Assembly: GCA_946811695.1 (NCBI GenBank)
Contig: OX328128.1
Coordinates: forward strand, 80,268,640-80,332,639
Length of the DNA: 64,000 bases
Direction: 5' to 3'
DNA from: Gonocerus acuteangulatus
Lineage: Eukaryota; Arthropoda; Insecta; Hemiptera; Coreidae
Position 1 is the first letter of the stretch, and the number at the start of each line of letters is the position of its first letter. The notes below the pieces were generated by a model, which saw nothing but the letters and a program-made list of their open reading frames with translations, did not search any database and was not told the DNA's origin. This document shows positions 11,009 through 22,589 of the stretch, one piece after another. A program made the translations under genes and the position numbers.

Positions 11009-12116
11009 AATTACCAAGTGAATTGGTTAACATAGTAGGGAAGATATAATTACCGAGTGAATTGGTTGACATAGTAGGGAAGATATAATTACCAAGTGAA
11101 TTGGTTGACATAGTAGGGAAGATATAATTACCAAGTGAATTGGTTGACATAGTAGGGAAGATATAATTACCAAGTGAATTGGTTAACATAGTAGGGAAGA
11201 TATAATTACCAAGTGAATTGGTTGACATAGTAGGGAAGATATAATTACCAAGTGAATTGGTTGACATAGTAGGGAAGATATAATTACCAAGTGAATTGGT
11301 TAACATAGTAGGGAAGATATAATTACCAAGTGAATTGGTTAACATAGTAGGGAAGATATAATTACCAAGTGAATTGGTTGACATAGTAGGGAAGATATAA
11401 TTACCAAGTGAATTGGTTGACATAGTAGGGAAGATATAATTACCAAGTAAATTGGTTGACATAGTAGGGAAGATATAATTACCAAGTGAATTGGTTGACA
11501 TAGTAGGGAAGATATAATTACCATGTGAATTGGTTGACATAGTAGGGAAGATATAATTACCAAGTGAATTGGTTGACATAGTAGGGAAGATATAATTACC
11601 AAGTGAATTGGTTGACATAGTAGGGAAGATATAATTACCAAGTGAATTGGTTGACATAGTAGGGAAGATATAATTACCAAGTGAATTGGTTGACATAGTA
11701 GGGAAGATATAATTACCAAGTGAATTGGTTGACATAGTAGGGAAGATATAATTACCAAGTGAATTGGTTGACATAGTAGGGAAGATATAATTACCAAGTG
11801 AATTGGTTGACATAGTAGGGAAGATATAATTACCAAGTAAATTGGTTGACATAGTAGGGAAGATATAATTACCAAGTGAATTGGTTGACATAGTAGGGAA
11901 GATATAATTACCAAGTGAATTGGTTGACATAGAAGGGAAGATATAATTACCAAGTGAATTGGTTGACATAGTAGGGAAGATATAATTACCAAGTGAATTG
12001 GTTGACATAGTAGGGAAGATATAATTACCAAGTAAATTGGTTGACATAGTAGGGAAGATATAATTACCATGTGAATTGGTTGACATAGTAGGGAAGATAT
12101 AATTACCAAGTGAATT
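11009..12116 (-). repeat. 39-bp tandem repeat, about 28 copies (open as a 13-residue peptide repeat)
   Basis: Unit AATTACCAAGTGAATTGGTT, GACATAGTAGGGAAGATAT. Because 39 is divisible by three the minus strand stays open for 359 codons as repeats of MSTNSLGNYIFPT, and a second frame is also open. No splice or promoter context; treated as a satellite, not a gene. Confidence 0.93.
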
Positions 12117-12119
12117 TTA

Positions 12120-12629
12120 GAAATTTTTCAGTGATTTGAAACTCTTAATGGCGTCAGGATCTCAACGTGACGTCACTGGTTTGATGTTTCTTGAAGCTTC
12201 CCTTCCCAGAAGAGGAACGATGACGTCATTAGTTACACCATTATTAGGGATCTCCATGGACCAAAGATTCTTATCTTTTAATAATTTGCCAGAGCCAAGC
12301 ATTTTTTTTTTATTCTTCGTTTAACTTATTGTAATTCAGCTATGATCCGATGACATGGATGATTCTTCTGGGAATTTATGAATGCAAATGAGTTTCTCGG
12401 TTCCGGAACCGGGTTTAAAATTAGAAAGAAGTTCTCGGTAAGCAATCGTGGGGATTAATTCCGCTGAGTGTGAAATGGCAATGTTCAAAATAACCGAAAG
12501 GGCGCGCGAGAGAGTTTAAGATTGTATTAATTCAGGTAAGTTTGGCAAAATTGATTCAAACCACTTATTGCCAAGGTGTTACTTCAAATTATATAATTAG
12601 TAATTTATTCTCCCTGGCAAACATTAATC
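12120..12629. other. No gene; isolated TGACGTCA-type sites
   Basis: Contains GTGACGTCAC (about 12168) and GATGACGTCATT (about 12220), 50 bases apart, then unremarkable AT-rich sequence up to the LINE fragment. Confidence 0.5.
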
Positions 12630-13342
12630 TGACCAACTAGAAAAGAAGAGCTCATCCTGACTCGCCTTAGGATCGGCCATACAAGATTAACCCATCTAAT
12701 GTCCCGAGGCGCTCCATCACTTTGTGAAAAATGTAATCAAACAATCACCATACACCATCTGTTAATAAGTTGCAAAATATATGATAAACAAAGAAGAGAA
12801 GCCCAGCTATCAGATAGAATCGATTTAGAATTTATTAAAAGAGGACGTAGAACTAGAAAATAGTTGTGGAAGGGTGTGTCCGTCTGTGTGCGTGTGTATG
12901 AGTGTCTGTGTTATTCAGAGTGTGTATGAGTGTCTGTGTTATTCAGAGTGTGTATGAGTGTCTGTGTTATTCAGAGTGTGTATGAGTGTCTGTGTTATTC
13001 AGAGTGTGTATGAGTGTCTGTGTTATTCAGAGTGTGTATGAGTGTCTGTGTTATTCAGAGTGTGTATGAGTGTCTGTGTTATTCAGAGTGTGTATGAGTG
13101 TCTGTGTTATTCAGAGTGTGTATGAGCGTCTGTGTTATTCAGAGTGTGCGTTTAAAATTACATTTTTAAGCATTTTTCAACCATTTTTAATTCTTTCGTT
13201 ATATTCTCTATTTAAAATTACTTAATAAATAGGTATTGTTTTGATTAATTTGTTTTTATTCTAACAGTATTGGAATATTTAAATATATATAGGCACCAAT
13301 GACCCTAGTGGTTGAAGTGCCTTATAAAAAAAAAAAAAAAAA
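12630..13342 (+). mobile_element. LINE 3' end: RNase H-side C-terminus, minisatellite-bearing 3'UTR and poly(A)
   Basis: 12630-12862 encodes ELILTRLRIGHTRLTHLMSR, then CEKCNQTITIHHLLISCKIY and REAQLSDRIDLEFIKRG: the LTRLRIGHTRLTH...CxxC..T..HHLL.xC signature of I/jockey-group LINEs. A 28-bp tandem array fills the 3'UTR, which ends in GGCACCAATGACCCTAGTGG, GTGCCTT and A17. Confidence 0.78.
12886..13148 (+). repeat. 28-bp tandem repeat in LINE 3'UTR, about 9 copies
   Basis: Unit GTGTGTATGAGTGTCTGTGT, TATTCAGA. Lies between the stop codon of the LINE C-terminus and its poly(A) tail. Confidence 0.93.
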
Positions 13343-14400
13343 GATAGAATTGACGAAATATTCGCGGGTCATCCCGACCAGATTGATAAGCTGTTAACAT
13401 CAACTGAACTAATAAATAACATCTAAAAATATATATTAAAAAAATCCAAATATTTCACTCCATAAAAAATATCATACAATAAATATTTAAATCAAATCAA
13501 CAAATATCGTAAAGAAAAAATATTAAAATTAAAAATAAAGTAAAATTAAAATATCATACAATAAATATTTAAATCAAATCAACAAATATCGTAAAGAAAA
13601 AATATTAAAATTAAAAATAAAGTAAAATTAAAATATCATGCAATAAATATTTAAATCAAATCAACAAATATCGTAAAGAAAAAATATTAAAATTAAAAAT
13701 AAAGTAAAATTAAAATATCATACAATAAATATTTAAATCAAATCAACAAATATCGTAAAGAAAAAATATTAAAATTAAAAATAAAGTAAAATTAAAATAT
13801 CATACAATAAATATTTAAATCAAATCAACAAATATCGTAAAGAAAAAATATTAAAATTAAAAATAAAGTAAAATTAAAATATCATACAATAAATATTTAA
13901 AACAAATCAACAAATATCGTAAAGAAAAAATATTAAAATTAAAAATAAAGTAAAATTAAAATATCATACAATAAATATTTAAATCAAATCAACAAATATC
14001 GTAAAGAAAAAATATTAAAATTAAAAATAAAGTAAAATTAAAATATCATACAATAAATATTTAAATCAAATCAACAAATATCGTAAAGAAAAAATATTAA
14101 AATTAAAAATAAAGTAAAATTAAAATATCATACAATAAATATTTAAATCAAATCAACAAATATCGTAAAGAAAAAATATTAAAATTAAAAATAAAGTAAA
14201 ATTAAAATATCATACAATAAATATTTAAAACAAATCAACAAATATCGTAAAGAAAAAATATTAAAATTAAAAATAAAGTAAAATTAAAATATCATACAAT
14301 AAATATTTAAATCAAATCAACAAATATCGTAAAGAAAAAATAATAAAATTAAAAATAAAGTAAAATTAAAATCACCCGAAATAATAACCTTAAAATAAAA
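13343..14400 (+). mobile_element. Second, 5'-truncated LINE 3' end with 82-bp minisatellite
   Basis: Directly after the poly(A) of the previous element the frame RIDEIFAGHPDQIDKLL appears. It corresponds to the position DRID at the C-terminus of the first element. It is followed by eleven copies of an 82-bp AT-rich unit. Likely a truncated copy of a related LINE. Confidence 0.5.
13470..14372 (+). repeat. 82-bp AT-rich tandem repeat, 11 copies
   Basis: Unit ATCATACAATAAATATTTAA, ATCAAATCAACAAATATCGT, AAAGAAAAAATATTAAAATT, AAAAATAAAGTAAAATTAAA, AT. Two copies have AACAAATC for ATCAAATC. Confidence 0.95.
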
Positions 14401-14638
14401 TTATAATTCCATCCTCCCACTCTTTCTCGTAAACTTTGCGCAACGCCGATAGAATTATTAAAACAAATATGCATCTATAATCTAGTGTTTTAAACACTTA
14501 TTGGTACAAGCGCAGACCGTTACTTCCATGAGAGTGAACAAATCCTTAGGTCGCACAGAAAAACGATAAAAAATTCCATTGCAATTGATTGAGCTTTCAA
14601 GTTTAATCAAGTATATTAGAGAAGTATTATTCCCTCTT

Positions 14639-14639
<1 letters not shown>

Positions 14640-14700
<61 letters not shown>
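14640..14700. repeat. Poly(T) tract, about 58 bases
   Basis: Longest homopolymer in the window. It is followed by a block with AGGGGAAAGTCGGACAAAAC that resembles the ends of the 16.2-17.8 kb element. Possibly a reversed poly(A) tail. Confidence 0.95.
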
Positions 14701-14705
<5 letters not shown>

Positions 14706-14873
14706 CTGAAAGTTACAGAAAAAAATTGAAAACCAAGGGTAGGGGAAAGTCGGACAAAACCGGGCCCCAAAATGTTTTTGTTTTCTCCTGAACAGATACG
14801 CAGGGTATCTAAACAGATATGTTTTGGAGGGTAAAAAATTTATTTTTTGGCAGTATACAAGTACCCGGTTTTA

Positions 14874-15009
14874 TCCGACCTGGTCGGAACCACCCTTTTC
14901 TTGCCAGGATAGTGCTGAAGCCACCACCCGTAGTGGGAATCGAACCCACGACCCCTTGGCTCGGAGTGTTATGTGCTCACGCCTTAATCCTCACAGCCAT
15001 CGGGCCTCC
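14874..15009 (-). mobile_element. tRNA-derived SINE, family A, 3' truncated
   Basis: Reversed copy of the family-A head and B box (GGGAATCGAACCCACGACC on plus) with GGGCCTCC at the 5' end. The 3' tail is missing; it abuts a non-coding repeat with ACCCGGTTTTATCCGAC. Confidence 0.7.
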
Positions 15010-15857
15010 TTAATATGTTAAGAATTTATAGTAATTTAAAATGATTGATCAGATTTGTAAGACGTCTTAAGAACAAAAATCACAAATAGAATTTTGATAA
15101 TGTTCCTCTGCATTGCTAGAGGCTTTATGTGCCCATCTTTACAGTTTAGACACTGTATTCAACCTTCCAGGGATTTTGTGCTGGCTTACAATTCATTACA
15201 AAAGATACAGGCTTCGTCGGATTATTCCTGACCTTCATTGGTTTTTCAGTTGCATCAGAATTTGCAAAGTGGTAGTCTGGAAATGCATCATTGTTGAATG
15301 GTTAGATCAAACGCTTAACTGCTGCCTGAAGAATCCCTGACCTTAAATATGATACGAGTAATAGAGTAAAAACAGTTTTGTACCACGGTGCGATTGAAGC
15401 CCTTTGCTCAGGACCTCTCAATGAAAGTTGTGGATTCTGATAAAGAAAGATGTACAACCATTCCTTTCGGGCCATTTTTTTTCTTTGTTGATTGTATGAG
15501 GAATACTATTTTTCTCTGCTAACTAAAATGCAAGTTCCCTTAAATATGTCAGTCTCAGTAGAAATAGTCTTGCTTCCAGTATGAGGATATGCCCCAAAAG
15601 TTCCTTTTCTTGATCTACTAAAAAAAGAGGCTTATATTTGCCAAACCTTTCTTTGTAGCCACCTCCGCAGACAAACCATTCTGCCTGGCAATCCTTACTC
15701 TGCCCTCAAGGGTAATTTGAGGTACATTGAATCGAATGAATCCAATGCTTTCTAATAAAAATTTTATAATTGGCCAAATAAAATGTAGGATACTTCAATA
15801 TGGTAGCCTATGTTTATAGGAAGTTGTTAAAAGTTATAAGGATTTATTTTTTGCCAA
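15010..15857. other. No gene recognised
   Basis: Unique-looking sequence with short frames only (for example 15113-15340) that match nothing I recognise. Confidence 0.5.
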
Positions 15858-16124
15858 TTATAATATCGTCGATACAAAAGCAAACTAACGAATATGAAAA
15901 AATGCATCTTTCATTGTCCATCTTTAATAATATTTCTGCTGGACTTATTTACGACAAATTCTTCAATCTGACTTCACTCTATTAAAGGGAAAGTATTCCA
16001 CTATCAAAAGGTCAAATCTGCCGAATATTTGACTGTCCAAAAAAAAGTTATGAATAAATACTTTTCCACTATGAAAAGTGTTGATTTTCATATTCGTTAG
16101 TTTGCTTTTGTATCGACGATATGA
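15858..16124. repeat. Inverted repeat, ~43-bp arms
   Basis: ATATCGTCGATACAAAAGCA, then AACTAACGAATATGAAAA (15866-15900) is inverted at 16086-16121. A foldback or MITE of about 260 bp. Related TATTCG..ATATGAAAATC motifs occur in the 9.8-10.7 kb foldback. Confidence 0.7.
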
Positions 16125-16189
16125 TCTTAAAATATTTATATTTTACAAATTCAAAAAATTACATCCATTTCACACAGTAAAAAAAAAGT

Positions 16190-17835
16190 CGTCTAAAACC
16201 GGGTACTACCCGGTCTTGTCCGACTGCCAGGGTCCCGGTTTTATCCGACTACGCCATTAATCAGAAAAGAAGGCTTAGCACTTCTCAAAAATGATCTAAA
16301 ACCTGGTTAAATAATTTAAAACAACATCTAGAAAATGTATTATCAAATTCTGTACTTGTCTAACACAAATCTTCAGGCAATTAGAAACTACAGAGTAAAA
16401 TCCGTGGAGTAAAAATCGAACGGTTTAAGCTTGAATTTTTCTAAACATCGGCGTCCGCAAACAAATAATCTACACTGCCTTTTCGATATCTCCAAATAAT
16501 ATAGCGGATGTCTGCTACTAGTTTCATGGGTAAAAATGCAGTTTCCAGCCCTCCAAACCGATTTCTTTCAAACTTTGCACAATAACGTATTTTGATGCAC
16601 TAAACACGAATACGATAAAAAAAAACGTCGGATTTAACTAGGAAAGAAGTTATTAAGCACTTAAGTTCACTGTTGTGCAGGTTATGAGAGCTAATGTAAA
16701 CAACTAAATTTGTGACGACTTTAAGGCATACATGCTATGCGTTTCCGCTCGCTACGCTCGCTCAAAAAGATAACAAAACCCCAGTCAATCCAACTCGCTA
16801 AAATTAATAGACTATAATATTAGGCACTAAAGTTAGGAAGGTTATAAAACTAGGCGTCATCAGCGTATTTGTAAACACGCGCATGCGCAGATATGTAAAA
16901 TTGGGAAACAGAGAACTGTCATTTGAAATGTTCAGAAACCATTTATTCAAAGATATTGTTAATTTTAAGGGCATCCTCACCCGTCGTCACCTGTCGCTTA
17001 AGGGCATACGTGCTATGCGTTTCCGCTCGCTCAAGAAGATAACAAAACCCCAGTCAATCCAACTCGCTAAAATTAATAGAATTCTATTAAAGTCGTCCTA
17101 GACATTCTTCTAATCCTCCAAGACATCTCTCTTAGCTTTCTTCTTCTTCTTCTACTACTTGAGACTGGATGTTCGGTGGATACAAATCCCCAATCGCACT
17201 ATTTTAATTTTATGTTCAAATAAAAATTTGAGTAATTCTTCTCTATTATTGACAAGAATTATAAATTTGTGCAATTTCATACTTATTGTTTTTTTTTTTT
17301 TTTTTATAAAATAACAGTAGACAATTGACTTGTTGACAATTGAAGTTCGGTAGGCGCGAATTAGAACGATAATTATAAAGGCATTAGCTAATTATTAAGG
17401 GATTTCTGGAATATAATACTTTTCATGAACGAAACAAGAAATGTGAAGAGTGTTTCATTATTTAAAAAAAATGATTGTAAATAAATAACTGCTGATGAAT
17501 TTCGATAATTTATGGTAAATTTCAATTAAAATTCCTTATTATGAACTTTTCCATACCCGCGCATTCGTATGTTGACAAATTTAGTTGTTTATATTAGCTC
17601 TCATAACCTGCACAACAGTGAACTTAAGAGCTTAATAACTTCTTTCCTAGTTAAATCCGACTTTTTTTTTATCGTATTCGTGTTTAGTGCATCAAAATAC
17701 GTTATTGTGCAAAGTTTGAAAAAAATCGGTTTGGAGGGCTGGAAACTGCATTTTTACCGTTTCATGTATTTTCCGACAGATAACAGAACTAATATAGCCA
17801 AAATAGGCAGGTCCCTGTTTTATCCAACTTCCCCC
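16190..17835. mobile_element. Long-TIR non-coding DNA element
   Basis: Arms 16527-16712 and 17568-17763 are complementary over about 190 bp (CCAGCCCTCCAAACCGATTT; ATAACGTATTTTGATGCAC; TAGGAAAGAAGTTATTAAGC; GTTATGAGAGCTAATG). Inside are two direct copies of a 90-bp block (16732-16820, 16998-17090; GCTATGCGTTTCCGCTCGCT). Outer ends hold ACCCGGTCTTGTCCGACTGC and GGTCCCTGTTTTATCCAACT, probably the true termini. No transposase seen. Confidence 0.6.
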
Positions 17836-17916
17836 TACTTATAAGGAAATTAATAAATAAAAAAACCTCTTTGAGATTATATTTTAAATGTTGACATGTG
17901 TTTATATTTTCACGAA

Positions 17917-18030
17917 AGATTAAGACAAATCATTAACTGTTTCTATTCTAAGCTTTCCAAGTGACAATAGGGTTAAGAATGGAAACGCGCTTAAATGACG
18001 GAGTTCCTGCGAGTCGGACTTTTTAAAAAA
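17917..18030 (+). repeat. Dispersed repeat R2 terminus
   Basis: GGAAACGCGCTTAAATGACG then GAGTTCCTGCGAGTCGGAC is the shared R2 terminus also seen at 1140-1210 (plus), 7228-7300 (plus), 20890-20990 (minus) and 60437-60560 (minus). Confidence 0.6.
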
Positions 18031-18639
18031 TAAGAACTGTGAACAACAGGTCAGATGAATATTTATAGATCTGCAACATACCTGAAGTAGGTAATGAAGT
18101 TTATGACCCACCGTTCTAACCGCTTAGATCGGCCGATGTTTAATATATGTCTATATATAGTAAAAATGCGGTCTTGATTTATAGTAAAAATGCTGGAGCA
18201 AAGAGCACAGCTGAAAGAAATAACTATATAAGCAATCTAAATGACTTGGTTATAACCTAAACTTATAGTTAGAAACAAAGAAAAAAAAAGAAAGTTAAAG
18301 AATAACGAAAATCCTACGTAAAAAAAGTTTCACCCGTTAGAAACAGTTCGGCCTCGTTAATCAGGTAGGATATCTTTTAAAAACCAGGAAATCTATTTGT
18401 ACGTACCTTTATAAATAACTAGCTGAATACCCGTGCTTCACCACGGCCGATAAGTATTTCTTATATTGAGTTAAATAAGATATGTTCAAAATTAACGCTA
18501 CTACATAATTTTGTACAGCTTATTATTGCAACGACTTTAAAGTTACCCAGTAAACACCATGTGGAGGTACCCGTGCTTGTTTCCGTTAAAGAGTAAAAAA
18601 AAAAAAAAAAAAAAAAAAAACACGTTGAAAAGCATAAAA

Positions 18640-19150
18640 CTAACAAATTTGAAGTTTTAAGCACTTATCTCTTCGATTGACATGGCCCACCGAACATTAC
18701 AACAGAATCTTATTGTAGAGAATTTAGTAACCTTTCTAATAGCCGCCTTCCACTTACTTCGAGTTCCCGACCGTTTTCGAGATATTTTAGAAAATATACT
18801 GGATCCGAAAACTTTGTATCACCATTCATACATTTTAATTCCATATATGTACTTCGTTTCTGAATACCCAAACAGAAAATTAGTTTCGAAAAGTATTTCT
18901 ATCAATTTCTCTGGTAAATGGCTACAGAACTCGTTTAAAAAATGGTTTCATTCGTTTTCCTACGTTAAAGAATTTTTCGCACAAATTTCGCTCCAAAAAC
19001 CACGTTCCAGTAAACGGATTCAACTGGTTAATGAACTTGACCTTTTAAATGAGAAGAAAGATTTTTGTACGAAATGTTATCAAAATCGAACCATTTTTGA
19101 GCCGATGAGGAAATTCTTAATAATTCAACCCCCCCTAAAAGAACTTAAAC
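18640..19150 (-). repeat. Dispersed repeat family R1, reversed, diverged
   Basis: R1 copy giving a fortuitous 197-codon frame at 18682-19275. It carries AAGCACTTATCTCTTCGATT at one end and TTAATGAACTTGACCTTTTA at the other, both R1 landmarks. It is not a gene. Confidence 0.7.
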
Positions 19151-19675
19151 ATTTGAATATAAAAAAAACCTTTCTTAGCGAGTGTTTATATTATAAACGG
19201 ATTGTCCTTGCAAAATTTCCAATTTTTGTGTCAAGTGGTTCGGGATATTATTACCTCGGATGGACCAGGGCGTAAACTCCATGAGGGACAAAATCACAGT
19301 TTATTTCTAGTAATTCAAGGACTTCCATCATAGTTTAAATTAACCTCAATTAGAAATAATACTATGAAAAAGATAGTGTACGGTAACAGCTGTTCTTTTA
19401 TCGTCCTAGCAACGCATGCTGCCTTGGCTTGCCTGCTCTAACCAACTAAAACTTTAAACCCCTCTAAAAATACTTAAAAATTCGAATATCAAAAAAATCC
19501 TTTCTTAGCGAGTGCCTACGTTATACAGTGAGTGTCCATGCATAATTTCAAAATTTTCTGTCGAGCGGTTTGGGCTGGGGGATGATAGGTCAGTGAGTGA
19601 GTGAGTCAGTGAGTGAGTGAGTGGTATTTGACAAATATATAGTAGATACAGATTTTTGGGACGAAGTTTCAAATG

Positions 19676-19803
19676 AAAAGCCACCACTCAGATGCACACC
19701 GATGCCTTTTCTATTTTTTCCAAAGGAAAGCCACCACCTCTTGTGGGAATTGATCCCACAAATTTAGCTCCGGAGTGCTCATGCTTTGCTCATGGCCTCC
19801 TGA
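19676..19803 (-). mobile_element. tRNA-derived SINE, family A, diverged
   Basis: Reversed and mutated copy: GAAAGCCACCACCTCTTGTG then GGAATTGATCCCACA (degenerate B box) and GGCCTCCTGAC at the end. Confidence 0.65.
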
Positions 19804-19979
19804 CAGTAAATCTGTGCAAGAAATAAATTAAACATAACACATAGATGTAATTTAAGACACTCCAAGCTGCCATCGAAAAAAAAAATGTTGCTCCAAGATG
19901 TTTACGACTAAGTAAACAGCCATTAACAACATCTATGCAGGAGAATACCATCTCTAACTGATAAGGTTTAACCTTAGAA

Positions 19980-20362
19980 GGATAGTGTGACCTCAGGGTT
20001 AAGGCGTGAGCACTTAACACTCTGCGCCAAGGGTCGTGTATTCGATTCCCACTAGGGGCGGTGGCTTTTCTTTGGAAAAAAGAAAAGGCATCATCACTGT
20101 CCTGGCTAGAAAAGGGTGTTGATCTATAGATAACCCGTCCTGAAATTACGAGTTAATTATAAAGGATGTTGTGAGGGTTAAGGCGTGAGCACTTAACACT
20201 CCGTGCCAAAGGTCGTGGGTTCGATTCCCACTAGGGGTGGTGGCTTTTCTTTCGAGAAAAAGAAAAGGCATCACCCCTATCCTGGCTAGAAAAGGTCGTA
20301 ACCTATAGATAACCCGTCCTAAAATTCGTAGTTAATAATAAATGGACGTTAAAATTTAAATA
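19980..20362 (+). mobile_element. Two tandem family-A SINE copies
   Basis: 19980-20165 and 20168-20362 each contain GGTTAAGGCGTGAGCACTTA, a B box (ATTCGATTCCC or GGTTCGATTCCC), the GGTGGCTTTTCTTT body and GATAACCCGTCCT. Only the second carries the full TTAAAATTTAAATAA tail. Confidence 0.8.
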
Positions 20363-20400
20363 AAAATATAAAGGATGTTAATAATTTAAATAAAATAGTG

Positions 20401-20640
20401 GGACCCCAGGCAGGGCATGGCTCACTAAGAAAACACCTGTACACAATTGGACTAATAGAAGACCATAATTGCCAACGATGCTTCAAACAAGAGGAAACAT
20501 CACAACACACACTCTGTGGATATGACGGATTACAGCAGGCTGATATAATTTGAAAAGGATGCCATATCACCAAGAAAATAGCTGACACTACTTCCAAGGA
20601 AGTCATAGATTATGTGAGGAGCTGTTACTTTATGTAAATC
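20401..20640 (+). pseudogene. LINE RNase H-side C-terminal fragment
   Basis: GPQAGHGSLRKHLYTIGLIE, then DHNCQRCFKQEETSQHTLCG matches the GHGxLRxHLxxxGLxxxxxCxxC..EETxxHxLC zinc-knuckle region of R1/jockey-group LINEs. Continues degenerate to about 20640. Confidence 0.7.
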
Positions 20641-20889
20641 TCTGGCGCTGCAATTCTTATTGTCCTGGATGGTGTTCAGGAAGTGTCGACATTTTTTGGC
20701 TTCATTTTTTATGCTTGTGCTCTGTTGTACTATGGTTGGCTCCTCACTCAGACCAACAAACGTTTGAATACCAACTAGTAGATCTTTTAACCAAGAGCTA
20801 ATAGAAAAAAAAGTCATTGGACACAATTTTATAGACGAAAATATGGACAAACCATCTACATTAGTCACTACAGCAGCTGTGCGTTAGAT

Positions 20890-20990
20890 ATAAAAAAAGT
20901 CCGACTCGCAGGAACTGCATCATCTTAGCGCGGTTCCGTTCATATCCCTAGTGTCATTTGAAAAGCTTAGAAAAGAAATAAACTTATTTT
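20890..20990 (-). repeat. Dispersed repeat R2 terminus
   Basis: GACTCGCAGGAACTGCATCA then TCTTAGCGCGGTTCCGTTCA: the R2 terminus, reversed relative to the copy at 17917-18030. Confidence 0.6.
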
Positions 20991-21903
20991 TTTATATGTC
21001 TCGTGAAAATTGTCAAAATCATCTCGAACAAAAGTGATATTAAGGCGTCAGGGACACCGACAGTAGCTAACTTATACACAGAAGCGGAAATTACACAATC
21101 CGGCTCTCATTCTAAAGCAAAGCTCTATAAATCAATACAAAATATGACTAATAAAGCCTTTTCTAGTGGATACAGAAGGATCAAGAAGAAGTACTCAAGA
21201 TTGAATAGAATACCCTGCCTAATATAGCCTATATAGAATAATATGCCGAATAAAGCCTATCTAGTAGATATAGAAGGACAAATAACAAGTCTTGACGAAT
21301 AACAAGTCAAGATATAGAATAATATACCTAATTAGGTCTATGGAGTAGATACAAATGGACCAAAAACAAGTCTTGAGGAATCTTGTTTTTTTCTAATTAA
21401 ATACTTTAGTATATAACCTTTGTTGAAAACAATTGATTGCTAAATGATGAATCGGTTTACAACTAAGTAATCTTTATGAATATTTAGTATATAACCTATG
21501 TTTGGAAGTGTGTTATTTCAGAATCTAGTGTAGTTTAAGAAATTTTGGTGAATGATATCATAACGTTGCTCTTCGTAACCTGGCTGGGCTTTGTATTTGT
21601 GCCGGCAGATACCTGGGTTATATTTACAACTCTTGAGGATTAACTCCTAGCAGGAACATTTCTTGTGGGCCTTCTGTCTACGGGCACTGAACCGACTCTC
21701 TATTCGCTCATAGTATCTAACCATTGTGAAGTTTATTTTTTGAATTTAGGACTTAATATACATATGTAGACTAAATCATAGCAATAAGTCTACCTCCGTC
21801 GTCGGTTCTTCACTATGTAGACTCGCTAATGTTACCCAATCTTAGACACATCGTAATTAAAATCCACAGCAAAAACACGACATTTCATCAAAGTCCCCTG
21901 CTT

Positions 21904-21904
<1 letters not shown>
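20991..21904. other. No gene; degenerate repeat of an ~80-bp word
   Basis: AATA(T)GCCTAATAAAGCC-TATCTAGT-GGATACA-like blocks recur at about 21145, 21210-21270 and 21310-21350, and again at 22141-22180. Otherwise AT-rich with no supported frame. Confidence 0.5.
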
Positions 21905-21955
<51 letters not shown>

Positions 21956-22120
21956 GGCGCATCTACATCTAGGTCATTAGCGCCGACATCCAGGGTGCAG
22001 CGAGGAATTTTACCAGCGAGCCATGGGATGATAAAATTCCTGCCGGAGGTTGGGAATCGAACCCACCATCTCCCGCTTATGAATCCAAGGCTCTAGACAT
22101 TAGACCACGGGAGACCCCTC
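21905..22120 (-). mobile_element. tRNA-derived SINE, family B
   Basis: A 46-T tail (21907-21952) is followed by the family-B body (GGCGCATC... AGGGTGCAGC... GGAATCGAACCCACC ... CCACGGGAGACCCC). On the minus strand this is tRNA-like head, B box, body and poly(A). Same family as 61834-62046 and 36197-36350. Confidence 0.85.
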
Positions 22121-22589
22121 CCCCTGCTTAATAAAACACATATAGAATAATATGCCAAATAAAGCCTATCTAGTGGATAAAAATAGAGGAAAAACGCCGT
22201 TCGTGGTGGTAGAAAATCTTACAAGGCATTTCGCTCAGAAATCTCCAAAATATTCCTACTAATTTTACGTATCCTGTTTTAAAACCAAATAGATTTATAT
22301 TCTATAATCAATAAGAAAAAACTACTAGCAATAAAAAACTATGGGTAACAGATGAAAATAGAGAATACCAAGAACAATTCTAAAGAACGAAATCAACACC
22401 AGTACTGTAATCTAGATATTCATACGGCATCTTCGAATTCTAACTAACAAAATATTGATTCTAATTATACGTATCCTGTTTACTGACAAATACATTTGAC
22501 TGCTATAAGCAAGTACAAAAATAACGAGCAGTGAAAAAAAAAAAAAAAAACTGTGGAAAACACACAAATAGATCCGTTTAAATAAACGA

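Noticed and set aside
11007..12086. 359-codon and 256-codon minus-strand frames as protein genes
   Set aside because: Both are readings of a near-identical 39-bp satellite; two frames being open at once argues against selection for one protein.
4308..13148. CRISPR arrays (many regular repeats)
   Set aside because: The repeats are head-to-tail without unique spacers, in a eukaryotic genome; they are minisatellites.
18682..19275. 197-codon plus-strand open frame
   Set aside because: Entirely inside a reversed R1 dispersed repeat; its sequence follows R1 landmarks, has no recognised domain and no splice or promoter context.
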